In this document: one piece after another, positions 35,101 to 46,335 of the stretch | Numbering within the stretch: position 1 is the first letter of the stretch | Layout: every line of letters starts with the position of its first letter | Assembly: GCA_902728285.1 (NCBI GenBank) | Contig: CACVBU010000050.1 | Location: 1,894,060 to 1,958,059, forward strand | DNA: 64,000 nucleotides | Source of the DNA: Clytia hemisphaerica | Lineage: Eukaryota > Cnidaria > Hydrozoa > Leptothecata > Clytiidae | Reading direction: 5' to 3' | Notes under the pieces: model-generated | Told to the model about the DNA's origin: nothing | What the model saw: the letters and a program-made list of their open reading frames with translations, nothing else | Database searches by the model: none | Translations under genes and position numbers: made by a program

Positions 35101-38100
35101 ATTAGTCATAAACGGTGTCGGATCCGACCCCATTGGAATTCCAATGATCTGACGGAAAATATTATCCCCAAAAGTGAAATAAAAATTCCCCATAAGATAT
35201 GAGAGGGCCTCTTTGAATATTATGAGGTTTTGTTTCGGTCAGTGGTCTAAAGCTTGAAACCAGTTCCCGGTTATTTCCCGGCTGGTTGTGGACCACGTAA
35301 AAACAATCGAAAGTCTGACTGTCTAAAAGACTTAGATTACTGGCTATCTACGTATAATACTGAGTCTAAAACTTATGAAAGATTCAAAGCATTGATCATG
35401 TTAAGTCAGTGACTATTTTTAAGTAATTATACTTTTTCTTCTATCAGGGTGAATCAAACCGAATCATATCTCGCCATCAATTAAACCATTTATCATCCCG
35501 ATCTCATTGCATCTTTACTCTACACATTGAATCACACAGTAAAACACAATCACAAACAAATTACATCAGGGCTAAATTCAATTTTGTCGATCTGGCTGGT
35601 TCAGAACGGCTTGGTAAAACAATGAGTAAGGGACACACTCAAAAAGAGGCTACATACATAAATAAATCTTTAACATTCTTGGAACAAACGATTATTTCGT
35701 TACAAGACAAGAGCCGAAAACATGTGCCTTACAGACAAAGCAAATTGACACATTTTTTGAAAGACTCTTTGGGTGGAAAATGCTATACAACAATGATCGG
35801 TAATATTTGGGGTGAAGCAGAACAACTGGAAGAAACTGTAAGTATTTGAATCGTTTTAACCTTTGTGTATTTAACTTTTACCCATATAGATGCTCAATTT
35901 TTTACTTTTTGAAGTTAAACAGGATCAAATGAAGTCATAGTTTGATAATAGCCTCAGACAGTTTGGCTCCATTCGATTTTGGAAAATCAAGATAACCAAC
36001 TTCCTTTAAATAGCTTTAATTGTTCGAAAACTGAACTGATTTACCCGCATGATTTAAACTATTAGTAACATTGTGCTTAAAGGACTGCTGTTTTGTTAGT
36101 GTAGAGAATTCTTATTGGATAAAGGACGAGTCTAAACACCTTCGCGGTTTTGAAGTTTCTTATTGGTTTCTTAATCCAGTTTTGTACAGTTGCCTAGCAA
36201 CTTTGTAATAAATAAATGCTTGAATTCAAAATCAGTGGCAAGCTCGGTGTACCATTCTTTGTATCTTCTGAAAGGTTTTTGTATTGACTTTTTCATTTCT
36301 TACGTTAATAATACTTTCTCGTGTGTTATCAATTTTTAATACGACTTTTCTTTCCTCTCTCATGGTACTGAGAATGTTTTTGTTCGCCTTACCCGAGATC
36401 TGAGATTATATATTACAAAATTATTGTTGTTGAAAAATGTTGTTTTGATTCTTTGATTTGGGAAGATTTCAGATTTTTTCTGTGTTGCAATGTTTGGATG
36501 AGAACCTCTGAAATTTTATGCATTGACGTCTTATTAAGATGACTTATCCTGGTAGAATTACTTACAATAACAAATTTGAGATTTTCACTTCAGTTTAGTC
36601 GCCTGTTCCAGCCCCTCGAGTAGATACCAACAGTAACAAAATTTGAGAAAAAGTCTGCAAATTTTAGAAGAACATAGAAAGATCAAGTATTCTAAAATTA
36701 GAGGTTTTTGTTTTTCCTTCTAATTACATTGTAATATAATGGTTTGGAAATTCTTATCTTTCAGCTATCAACCCTTCGGTTTGCCACAAGAGTCATGAAC
36801 ATTCCATCTCAACCAGCTGTCAATAGTTACCAAGATCCTGTGAAATTATGTCAAAAGTACGAAAAAGAAATTACACATTTACGTAAAGAACTTGCTATGT
36901 ACGACACCCTTACTAATCGTAACCAAGTGAATTACGAACCGCTCTCTGATGTTCAAGTGCAAGACATCAGACATCAAGTTCGTAAATATCTCGATAATGA
37001 TATTAGCGAGATTGAAGTATTGAATTTACGACAGATACAAGAGACTTTCGTACAATTCAAGTATTTCTTGGACAACATGGAGAAGGAAGGGGAAAAACGG
37101 TTGAAAGAAAAGTATGTGGTGATGGGAGAAAAAAGCGTTGAATCGAATGACGCTGGTGAGTATCTCCGTCCAAATTGCTTCTTATCTTAGCAGAATTTTG
37201 AGACATAAACATATACTTCACGGAGACAGTTTTGATTTTACTTGTAGGAGTAGGTTAAAGACTGCCAAAACTTAGACAAAACTAGTTCATTGTTCAGTGA
37301 TACTTTTTTAGAAAAGTCCATATCCAGGAACACTTGGGCACCCTAGATTCAGGATATATCTATCTTCCTGGCGATGGTTTACTTAAGTGGATTAATTTTC
37401 GAGAGAGATTTTTTTTCAAAATAATTTAATTTTTACGGGAGTTGTTTTCACGATCGGCCCCTTTTCAACTAATTTTCATTTTCCCAGTGCTTCCGGAAAA
37501 AATCTTTGCGAGCATTAAATTTCGCTATTTATCGGAGATATTATTCTGTATTTCTTGTTTATTGTTCCAGTTGTGGACAATGTATTGATACCAGCTGTCG
37601 AACGTCATGGATTGGTTGGTGAAAATGATGGAACCACATTCAGTGTTGGACGCGTCATGAATGGTGCAAAACAAGCTCATGCCTCCCCTGCTGTTGCCGC
37701 TAGAAAGGTATCTTGCTCGCTTGTTTTGTCATATTATTTCTACATACGAATCATTTTCATATTAAGGGGGCAAATTGAGAATCAATGTCAGAAATGTTGT
37801 TTAGCCCAGTAATCTTTGACCAATTTTTAGTTTCCACGGGCCGAAAACAGATTTACTCTTCATGATACATTTCAGTGTTAACTTTTCTAGCGAAACAAGA
37901 AAGGAAAAGAGAGCACCTTAGATCAAGAACGGAAATGTTCCGCCAACACTGGCGTTTCCATCACAGCCAGTTACAATGCTAATGAGACAACGAAAACGTC
38001 TGCGGAGGAGCCCAGCTCGACCTCGGTCAACGTTGATAAACAATCAGATGGCACTCCACCGTCGAGAGAAGAAGGATTCATTATGTTCAAATCGGATCAA

Positions 38101-39058
38101 GGCAGTTCTTTGAATAAGATATTTCTTGAAAATAAAGGTAATGATTGTCAGATTCTAACTGGATATCAGTGATTTAAGTCAACATCAAAAGTTTCTCTCT
38201 TTGAAAAATTCATAACTGTTGTTCGTCACCAAGTGCGTTGCTCTCGCCTCTCACCGTATTTTTTTTCATATCTACTCTCGGGTACCTAATAGCCGCCCCC
38301 CCCGCTAATTAATTTTTCGAAAATTTTCCACCCAGGACATTCTTATTCCAACGCAATCCCCCCGCTTATTCAAATCCCCCCGGCTATTAGGTACCCGAGA
38401 GTATTAATTCACCCAATCTTGTTTTCCCATTTTAGAAATTTTACACGAGAAGAAGTGTAGTGCCAAACATCTTACCGAACAAATTAATCAAACCAAACGA
38501 GATATCGATGACACCAAAGCACAACTCGAAACTGCTCACCAAAGCAAAGAGTATTTAAAAGAAAAAACATCCGAGGGTGAGATCATCATGGATGAGAATG
38601 AGTTTGATCTCCTCCGTACTTTGAAAACGTCTAAAAACATTTACCGTGAAAATTACGAGCAGCTTCAAAAAGTACGCGCTGATATTGTGTATTGCGAAGA
38701 CCTTGTCAAGCAATGCCGTCGTAAATTATTGACAGAGTTTGAACAATGGTATTCGGAGAGTTTCCCCACTAAAGATCAAAAAGAGGGCGCCGCTAATAAT
38801 AACACTACTGCTGAGTCGGCCAAAAATTCACCAACCAAAAACACTTTCCAACGTTTTGAGGACGATGGTGAGAAATTTGATAAAATTCAAAAACAAGCTT
38901 TAATGAAGGACCCTGAATCCATTGCGTTTTATAACGCCCGTCTACAAACAGAACGACGTAAATTGTATGGTGGAAGCGCCCAACCAACCCAACGCCCTGG
39001 ATCAGTGACATCCAGTTTACGAAACGCCCCACCTAAAACAATGATGATCCACTCATAA
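26104..39058 (+). CDS. KIF9: Kinesin-like protein KIF9 (kinesin-9 family), 8 exons, complete
   Basis: This is a kinesin-9 motor; family members act in the central apparatus of motile cilia and flagella. The exons are 26104-26276, 27579-27724, 28078-28355, 35448-35837, 36765-37155, 37571-37707, 37891-38137 and 38436-39058. All are GT-AG with agreeing phases, giving 794 aa (human 790). The motor domain shows FVRIKPTD near the N-terminus, the P-loop GQTGAGKT (95-102), VSYLEIYNEQMFDLL, switch I NHLSSRSH (212-219), switch II DLAGSE (247-252), ATYINKSL and LKDSLGG. Then come the kinesin-9 neck region (KELAMYDTLTNR, RKYLD) and the C-terminal helical stretch ending with the FYNARLQ-type motif. An ATG at 26038 is also in frame, but the family alignment begins at 26104. 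Intron 3 is 7.1 kb and holds a decayed transposon, a palindrome and a reverse transcriptase remnant. Intron 7 holds a 127-bp MITE. Confidence 0.95.
29540..32590 (+). pseudogene. Decayed ORF of an uncharacterised TIR-transposon protein
   Basis: The coding remnants lie at about 29570-30001, 30073-30985, 31009-31770 and 32380-32590. I recall this protein family as an abundant, unnamed one in cnidarian and other invertebrate genomes; the mechanism of its presumed transposase is not known to me. Recognisable pieces are CFLCNRKA and HIVCMNC (a probable zinc-binding start), FSADNADHNIRTL, TFHGMGII, PVITFDQPLW, LGGFHTLMSFLGSIGNL and FAATGHRNYAK. Frameshifts occur before NGTFHGMGII (near 30815) and near 30985, and a TGA interrupts the frame near 32540. 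The C-terminus is missing because the right TIR follows at once. A 30-base tandem repeat (NPLTNQTTAE units, 30500-30740) expands one segment. The 603-bp hAT-like insertion splits the frame at 31771. Confidence 0.8.
31772..32374. mobile_element. hAT-like 603-bp element nested in the transposon ORF
   Basis: It starts CAGGGGGGGTACAGAGGCAG and ends with the reverse complement (CTGCCTTTTGTACCCCCCCC then TG). It is flanked by AATTGGC on both sides (31765-31771 and 32375-32381). Removing it and one AATTGGC rejoins the transposon reading frame (RSCNW to HLHIQ), which confirms the insertion borders. CAGGGG ends and a 7-8-bp duplication are typical of hAT-type elements. There is no coding capacity. Confidence 0.85.
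33921..34110. repeat. Near-perfect 190-bp palindrome in KIF9 intron 3
   Basis: Two arms of about 85-90 bases are almost identical inverted copies. They include AAGAACAACATTTGTTAAAA, GAAGCAGAAGCTTTTCGGTC and GCCATCATCAGTG. A short loop near 34005-34020 separates them. It could fold into one long hairpin. It is probably a fold-back MITE; no target duplication was evident. Confidence 0.8.
34936..35225 (-). pseudogene. Reverse transcriptase remnant, Penelope-like type
   Basis: The minus strand reads EALSYLMGNFYFTFGDNIF followed by IGIPMGSDPTPFMTNLFFYY. Near its end comes YCFIDDLLTIND, the FIDD catalytic box of a reverse transcriptase. IPMGSDPxP with FIDDL is what I associate with Penelope-like elements, but assignment among RT classes is from memory. 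Only about 95 residues remain, from the palm domain. The flanks show no intact gene, so this is a fragment stranded in the KIF9 intron. Confidence 0.7.
36189..36201. promoter_or_regulatory. Perfect RFX X-box palindrome in KIF9 intron 4
   Basis: GTTGCCTAGCAAC matches the X-box consensus GTNRCC-N(0-3)-RGYAAC without mismatch. It consists of two half-sites separated by one base. It lies inside the intron between the exons ending at 35837 and starting at 36765. RFX factors regulate ciliary genes, so an intronic enhancer of KIF9 is plausible, though chance or a repeat origin is not excluded. Confidence 0.45.
38275..38401. mobile_element. 127-bp MITE with perfect 21-bp inverted ends and TA duplication, in KIF9 intron 7
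   Basis: CTCTCGGGTACCTAATAGCC then G at the left is an exact reverse complement of the right end (CGGCTATTAGGTACCCGAGA then G). The dinucleotide TA flanks both sides (38273-38274 and 38402-38403). The core is C-rich with TTAATTTTTCGAAAATTTTC, shared with the repeat upstream of the 1687-aa gene at 20208. Perfect ends suggest recent insertion. Confidence 0.9.
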
Positions 39059-39092
39059 TCACTTTGAAAAACATTTTTTATTTTTTGAGAAT

Positions 39093-39098
39093 ATTAAA
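39093..39098 (+). terminator. Candidate polyadenylation signal ATTAAA for KIF9
   Basis: ATTAAA lies 35 bases after the KIF9 stop codon (GAATATTAAACGAATG). It is the commonest variant of AATAAA. The signal is close to the stop, so a longer 3' UTR using a later signal remains possible. Confidence 0.4.
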
Positions 39099-39889
39099 CG
39101 AATGCACATTTTATATAAAATATTTTTTACATTCTTTCGTTTTGAAATTTTTTACAATTTTGTGTATCAAAGCTGAAATAAGATTTCCAGATTCTTTAGT
39201 CATTTGACTGCTAATTGCTTATACCGCCTCAACAATACTTTTTTTGATTGAGCAAAAATATTTTTTCAACTCCTAAAAAGGTTTTATCTTGAAAAGTAAC
39301 TCGAGAAAAATATTCACGGTATTTTTTTTAACCTGTAATCTTTTTCTTTTTTCATATTTTGACAAAATTGACAGCAACATTTAATACCTAAAATCAAAAT
39401 TTGTAGTTTCATAATTATATCTTTTAATCATGCATTATATAATTTCGAGTGTGTAAATATGAAATCCTATTTTCTCCCGAAAAAGAAAGCTTTATGGTTT
39501 GTTTGAAAATTTTCAGTATTTCTACCGGGTGTGTAAGGGTTTGATGGCTGACTGTGTCCGAAGTAATCTGAACTTTTGATGAATTCTTTTGTCATTACAA
39601 AGTGACTTTCCAAGGCAAACTTGAAATTTAGTTTAAAACTTTTTAAATTTAGTTCAGTGGTTCTCATGCAGAGCACTATAATTTCAGAGAAAAATAATTC
39701 AAAACATTTTAGAAAACGAAGATGAGAAATGAAGAAGAAAACAAGTGATACTTTTATGGACCTACCTGGTTATGCATTTAACACATATATAAATGATATC
39801 TACGTGAGCGCGACCATTAAACAATCATCCAGAACACAAATAGTGACGATCTATTATAATTAGTCGTTTGTTTCTTATTAAAAAAACGT

Positions 39890-40810
39890 TTAGAAACCAA
39901 AATTTCATGCTCTTGAAATGTTCTTTCATATTCAAGACTTCGTGAGCAAAAAACCATCTATCTTATAAAAAAATTGAGTAATTTGGCTAAGAACATTGAT
40001 TTATGCTTAATAATAGTGATTCTTATAGATAAACATGCGTTTTTTGAGCCAACAAAAATTTTTTGAAAAAATCTGCTTGAGCCATCTTTTACCTATGATG
40101 GTACCCTACTTTCATGCAAAAATTCAGAAAAAGTTAATAATCCAAATTTTCACAAAGTCCTAAAAACCCGTTTGGCCGGGTTTGGCCCAAATTTGCCCCA
40201 AATTTTTTTTTCGAAAATCGAGCTCCGTAACATTCGAGGGTTTACAGTTAGTGCATCTTTGTGCAAAAAAATCATAAAGAATCAAAGAGCCAATCTCGAG
40301 AAAAGCTAATACCTAAGTAATTGATAATGTGCTTATAAATAAATATCGAATTTAGCCAGTTTTTCTATAAAAACACGCCAAGCAACCAAAATGTCATGTC
40401 TAAACACACACATTCTTCAAAAGTAAGCCCTCATGAGCAAATAAAACATCTATATCATAAATAAAATTGAGTAATTTAACTAAGAACATTGATGTATGCT
40501 TATTGATAGTGATTCTTATAGATAAACATGCGTTTTTTGAGCCAACAAAATTTTTTTGAAAAAATCTGCTTGAGCCATCTTTTACATAGGTAAAAGTAGC
40601 CTACTTTCATGCAAAAATTCAGAAAAAGTTGATGATCCATTTTTTCACAAAGTCCAAAAAACCCGTTTTTTAGCCGTTTTTTGGCCCAAAATTTGCCCAA
40701 TTTTTTTTTGAAAATCGGGCTCCGTCACATTCGAGGGTTTATAGTTACACATCTTTGTGCAAAAAATCTAATGAGCCAATCACGAGGAAAGCTAATAACG
40801 AACGGACAAA
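39890..40810. repeat. Tandem duplication, about 450-bp units offset by 493 bp
   Basis: The block containing GATTCTTATAGATAAACATG, TTTTTTGAGCCAACAAAA and CTGCTTGAGCCATCTTTTAC occurs at 40018 and again at 40511. Similarity extends from about 39890 to 40320 in the first copy and from about 40380 to 40810 in the second. Copies differ by scattered substitutions and small indels. It is noncoding. Confidence 0.75.
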
Positions 40811-42391
40811 GGTTAATTTATAGGACCTCCACTCCACCGGGGTAGGTCCAAAAATGCAAACTTCGATATTTTATGGCAAAAATAACGATATTATAGCTTT
40901 AATCAGGAGACTACCTCTGTACCAAAAATAAGATTTCTAGCACCAAAGGAAAAATAAGTTTTAATTTTCTTCTTCATTTTCCAAAATTGTTTGAATTATT
41001 TTTCATAGAAATTAAAGTGCTCTGAATGATCTTTTCAACGGTATATAATTTGTAAGATTCGAAGTTGGAAAATGGCAAGCAAAACAAAGATTAGTGCACA
41101 CTAAATGCGAATGAACTTTAAGATGGAATAATATGGTGACAAAAAAATTAATTCAGAAAACCACCTGAAAAGAGTCACCCCACCTAAAATTTTGTAGCAT
41201 CCCAAATCCCACCAGCTTAAAAATTTCTGAAAACCGCCAACCCCCCTCCAAAAGAATGGATAATATTAACCAATTTGGTCTGTAAATGAAATTCATGTAT
41301 TTTATAAACAAAACGAAGAAGGATAAAATTTAAATGCTGATATTGACAAAAATGAGAGTGTATAAATAAGTTAAAGTTTAAAATAAATATTCAAAATATT
41401 TTCCTACATTTTTTTATTACAAATAAATACTTAATCTAGCTGTCAAGAACATTGTTAAAAGAAAACTGATGCTCAATAAATTTCCCAACCATCGACGGTA
41501 GAAAGGTAAAATGCCGATCGAAATTAAATGAAGTATAACCGAAGACTAAAGTGAGCCTTCTTTGTATGATTTTATGTCGTTGCTTGGTTTGCACTTAAAA
41601 GTTACATTTAACGCCTCTGCTTACTCTGCCCTGGAGCTCAACTCCATTTTCAAATTCATCCCGCCTCCTAAATTATTCCCTTTCTAGTGACCTAGAATCG
41701 TCTAGGAAAAATGTACAACGCAAAATCAAACAAAAAGCTTTATATCCAATCAATCATCCGAATTGGGACACAAGGCATTAATTTTTCTTTTGCTTCTATG
41801 CCTTCTAACCTTCGGTTATACTTTATAATCCGGAGGGCGTCACCAAAACTACTGTTCAGAATACTGTTAAAAAGAGCGAATGATGAGCAACCATGAAGAT
41901 ATCATAATATTATGATCAATAGAGATAAAATAAACTTAGCCTGAAATATTTGTACGTATTGCATATAAAACCTATTCGTGAAGGGGATAATATTCAGAGA
42001 GATAACCAAAAACTCCTGAATTCAAATAGTCTTACTTGAATAGGGATTTGACTAAAATGAAAATAATCATTTCTAATAGCGGCTAACGTAAACATATACC
42101 TATTCACTTATGGACCCTTGCGCTAAAAGCAGCTAAAAGACGTGCAAAAATATGATAAGTTAGGACTGGAGAATTTTTCCCGAGGAATCCCTTATTGTCT
42201 AATTGTGTTGGATGGTGACAAATATTCTTGATAAATAAATGACTGCATTTGTCACTGTCTAAGATAAAAATTTCCCCGACAGTTTGCTAGACGTGGCCCT
42301 AGTCTAACAGAAGTTCAAGTACATCACATCAAGCAATGGACCAGGAATTTTTCTCAGAACCTAACAAAAAATTTTCGTTTAAAGGTCCAAG

Positions 42392-43747
42392 CTACAGTTT
42401 GTCGACTTTTTTATCTACCAATGGTGACTTGGTTGGTTGATACTCAGATGGGTTGTTATTGTTGATGTTCAATTTGACAATACTACAATTACCGTCGCTG
42501 TATCGAATCGACGTTTCGTAAGCTCTCTGCGGCGTCAAATACGGAGAAGACGTGGCACGAGTGCATCCGTCATCTGTAAAAGACGTACGGTTACTGGAAG
42601 GCGTACGGTGAATCGAGAAACGGTTTAACAAGCCATGAACGTCTAATTTACTCGGGCGACGACTTGAAAAGAAATCGACAGTTTGTTCATCATTTTTACG
42701 GCAAATATAAGCGATAATTGTTTTATAAAATTCTTTGAATGTTTCACGAAAGCGTTCGTTAAACACATTGTAAATAATTGGGTTTAAACAGCTATTGACG
42801 TAGAGGAGCATGTATGAGCCCAACAAAATGTCGTTGAAATATTTAGTATGGGCACCATGGAATTCAGATACCAATCCCATCACATGGTAGGGTAGAATAC
42901 AGAAGAAGAAAGATGCAGTGATAATGACCAACAGTTTCACCACCTTTTTATTCTCAGTCTGTTTTTTTTTGTTCACTGCCAACATAGCGTCTGAGGCTTG
43001 CGTGCGAAAGGAGAGTTCGTATACGATGTAACAATAGGCTACACTCATGATGAAGAGAGGTAAAACAAACTGGAAAACGAAAATAGCCACTGTATATATA
43101 CGTTTCTGATCATCTGTCCACGTTTCCCGGCAACCGTTTGCTTCGTCATATCGTAGTATACTGATGTAAGGGATCACGAAGATAACGCTGAGGATCCAGA
43201 TCACTCCGATCATGATTTTCGCGAATCGCACGTTCGGTTGCGTTCGAAAGGGTTTCGTGATGGCCCAGTATCGCGAGAAACTTAATACGACTAACGTGAG
43301 AACACATCCGTAGATGGAGGCAGTTTGTATGGGGTAAAAGATATGACAAAAAACACTACCGTAAATCCATTTGTTCTGAATTTCGATGGGTATTTCGAGA
43401 GGAATACAAATAACGGCAACAGAAAGGTCGGCGATGGCAAGGTTAAGCAATAACCAATTAGTGAATGTTTGCATACGTCGTTTCTTGGTGATAATAAGAA
43501 CAACAATGGAATTGCCAATGAGTATAATCAACATGATTAGAATCAACATGGCCACAACAACTGGCATGGAGACGAGGTGATAGCCTCCACCACCAGCATA
43601 TTCGTCAAATTCATCTGTATTATTGCCAGAACTGTTAGCACCATAAGAGCTTCGCCAGCTCGAGAGTGAAGGATAAAAGATTTGTGATGGTGCAGAGTTA
43701 TTGAACATCAAAGACATCTTCATTTGAATGGTGGCCAACCAATTCAT
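42392..43747 (-). CDS. Class A (rhodopsin-like) G protein-coupled receptor, single exon, 451 aa
   Basis: This is a seven-transmembrane receptor, probably for a neuropeptide or other small ligand, at the plasma membrane. The extracellular N-terminus has sequons at about 16, 38 and 42. TM1 carries IGNSIVV (Asn79) and TM2 has LNLAIADL (Asp107). The conserved disulfide pair is probably Cys134-Cys206. TM3 ends SFSRYWAI (Ser158-Arg159-Tyr160), where the family norm is DRY. TM6 has FFCILPYH (CxLP, where CWxP is usual), and TM7 has SCLNPIIYNVF (NPxxY, 322-326). A long Ser/Thr-rich cytoplasmic tail (350-451) could be phosphorylated. The overall pattern resembles neuropeptide receptors of the galanin/NPY/somatostatin broad group, but the ligand cannot be named. 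Several Met codons (1, 9, 11, 14) could serve as start; the first was chosen because nothing argues against it. Confidence 0.93.
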   Translation of the reverse strand: MNWLATIQMKMSLMFNNSAPSQIFYPSLSSWRSSYGANSSGNNTDEFDEYAGGGGYHLVSMPVVVAMLILIMLIILIGNSIVVLIITKKRRMQTFTNWLLLNLAIADLSVAVICIPLEIPIEIQNKWIYGSVFCHIFYPIQTASIYGCVLTLVVLSFSRYWAITKPFRTQPNVRFAKIMIGVIWILSVIFVIPYISILRYDEANGCRETWTDDQKRIYTVAIFVFQFVLPLFIMSVAYCYIVYELSFRTQASDAMLAVNKKKQTENKKVVKLLVIITASFFFCILPYHVMGLVSEFHGAHTKYFNDILLGSYMLLYVNSCLNPIIYNVFNERFRETFKEFYKTIIAYICRKNDEQTVDFFSSRRPSKLDVHGLLNRFSIHRTPSSNRTSFTDDGCTRATSSPYLTPQRAYETSIRYSDGNCSIVKLNINNNNPSEYQPTKSPLVDKKVDKL

Positions 43748-46172
43748 TCACAAAGTATCAATTTGATGTGTATTTTCCTCTGTAAAAGTGAAAAAAAAAG
43801 ATATAAAATCTTTGTTCTTGTCAAAGTTTTAACGTCTTCCCAGTTGAAAGGCCAATTTTGAAATGAGCTCAAACCAAAGTTTGACCTTCTATTTATTGCA
43901 AAAAAGAGGCTGAATATGAAGGAATTTTAAAGAAAGAAAATAACACTTTCTTCTTTAATTCTTCTGCCCCTTATTGTTCTTTAGCTTTTCATAAGCAACT
44001 TTTTTATAAGCATATATTCCAACTTCCAGCTTTTTAACAAAACTACAACTAGAATTAGAACATATATGGCATGGTTTTGGATGGGAAATGCGTGAGTGTT
44101 TGGCCAAGGTGTGGTTTTCTTTTTATTTTAATTTTTTAATGCAAGAGTGCTTGAAAATAAAACAGGAAAGATAATTTATTCTTAGGGTTTAAACGTTAGT
44201 AGCACAATAAAAAAAATAAGAGGGAGGAAGCATTTCCAAGAAGGCTTGTTCGAGATAATCCATTCGACCTTATAAAGAAAATGGACCAATTATGACGTCA
44301 TAAGCTCCTGTTTCTATTTTCTTGCTCAGATTAAAGCACTGTGAGAAATCATGCTGTTATTAAAATGAAACTATTTGAAGGCCTTTGAAAATATGTAGCA
44401 AAATATTCCCGAACACTATGATTAGGGTTTCCCTGCTATCCCAAATTCACCCAATATAAAAATAGTATTTCTTATTTTAATAACCCCGTTATAACCTTTA
44501 AGGTTTGATGTGAAATAACATTTTATTATCGATCCATAGAACGACACCGTTGAGAATGTCTGAAATAGAAATCATTCAAAATACTTTTTGGCAGATAATC
44601 ATTGAAAATGAGAATGTGGGAGATTCTAGGGCGTCATGAGGTCGAGGGAATAAAAAAAAAAAAAGTCAGTAAGAAAAACAACAATACATATACATTCAAT
44701 TTCCCTCATTTGTAAGCGGGTTAAAATCACCTATTACTTATAACTTAGGGACAAACCCATGTCAAAAAGGTTAAAATTAAGGTGAAATTTAAATGACATA
44801 CAATTTCAAAGATCCGACTCTACACCACATCCCAAAAATCATTTCTTTTGAGAAAACATAGGTAAAAGCCAGAAAGATTATCTGAACAGTAACCTACATT
44901 TGTTTTATAAGAACATAAGGCTTTGCTAAATACTAAGGGAAAGTCACGAACACTCTAAAACACCCAAATTTTTTGGAAAATGGGCAAAAATACTCACTCA
45001 CAATACTCAAAAATGCTGAAAATAAGAACATGTAAAGAACATTTTTAGGCTTAAAACTCAAAAAGTTAAGTTAATCTGAAGGCTTCAGAAATTTCGGATT
45101 TGAAAAGAATCTTATAAAAACGTGCGTGTTCTACTTCCTTTTGACGTGGTGAAGTTGTGACCAACAATGACAATTCAACGGGTGCATCACAAGAAAATCC
45201 AATCAAAATTTCATAATCATAAAATAGTTCTAATAAATCTAGTGCTCATCAAAAGGCATCTCAAAATCTGCGTTTGACTATCAAAAAACGCAAAAGCAAA
45301 AGTCAATCTCGTCTCAGTCCATCACTCCTGCTTAATCGGTTTGTACGAAACTCATATTTGCTAAAGAACTTTCTCTTTTTTTGGAGCATTTTATCAAGAT
45401 CAATCCAAAAGGACTAAGAGGTCTTAAAAAAGCCATTCAAATATAAACTTGAACGACGATGGAGAGGAGAACATTTTCGGACCGTTAACAAGAAAACAGG
45501 CTTGTTTGGAATAAAATACAGAAAATTAAAAGATCCCCTTCACTTATAATATGATTCATTACTGGGCTAAATATGAATGGAGGGAGGGATTTGAAACAAA
45601 AAAGAAGAAAAATAGATATAACATAAAATAGAATATAATGTTAATATGGAAAAACAGATGAAGATTAGCTAATATCCAAATAAATGAAGTTTTTAAAGCT
45701 TTTGTTTTCAAATATGAGTGATATCTTTTGCTTACTCATCAATTTTAATTTACAAGCTTTTTCACATTGGATTGACACAGATGTGGAGCAAGATTGGCCA
45801 GAATTCCATCGAAAGATAGAGTCCAAAGTTTATCAATGCTTGACTACAAAAATCATAAAAAAAAACACATTTTTTTAAGTCAATCAGGGCAAAATTTTAA
45901 GCTGTATTTTTTGATATTTTTTCGCATTTATGACGTTCTAAGATTGAAGAGTTTCTGATACAAAAATGGAAATCATAGCATTTTTCTACAAGAAGTTGAT
46001 TTTCGTCTTCTTCATTTTTCATCTTCGTTTTTTAATTACAATTCTCAATTTTTTTTCTTTTTTGATAATATTTCACTCCGGATTATCTTTGTAACGAGCA
46101 CAAAACCGCTAACTAACTCAAATTCTAAAAGTTATTGAGGTTTGAAAAAATACTGCCGGCTAATTTGGAATA

Positions 46173-46327
46173 CCTTATCGGGAAAAACTTCGTCGGGGAA
46201 AAGTGACGAAATTTTGGCCAAGTGACGAATATTTTTCCCCGACGAAAATTTTCCCCAGCCTTAATGCGTTTACCAACTACCAGCAAGTGACGAATATTTT
46301 TCCCCGACGAAGTTTTCCCCGATAAGG
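46173..46327. mobile_element. 155-bp MITE, CCTTATCGGG ends
   Basis: CCTTATCGGGAAAAACTTCG at the left and CGAAGTTTTCCCCGATAAGG at the right are inverted repeats with one mismatch. They continue through TCGGGGAAAA/TTTTCCCCGA. AAGTGACGAATATTTTTCCC also occurs twice internally as a direct repeat. It is noncoding. Confidence 0.8.
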
Positions 46328-46335
46328 TTGATTTA

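Larger units (their letters stand above)
39059..42391. other. Intergenic stretch between KIF9 and the GPCR gene
   Basis: This lies between the 3' ends of two convergent genes. It contains a likely KIF9 polyadenylation signal and a duplicated block of about 450 bases (39890-40810). I see no exon. The short frames at 39467-39676, 40500-40700 and 41711-41896 have no recognisable content. Confidence 0.6.

Noticed and set aside
45684-45878. Possible exon AFSHWIDTDVEQDWPEFHRK
   Set aside because: It is a short protein-like stretch after an AG, but I know no family for it, found no partner exon and saw no further support.
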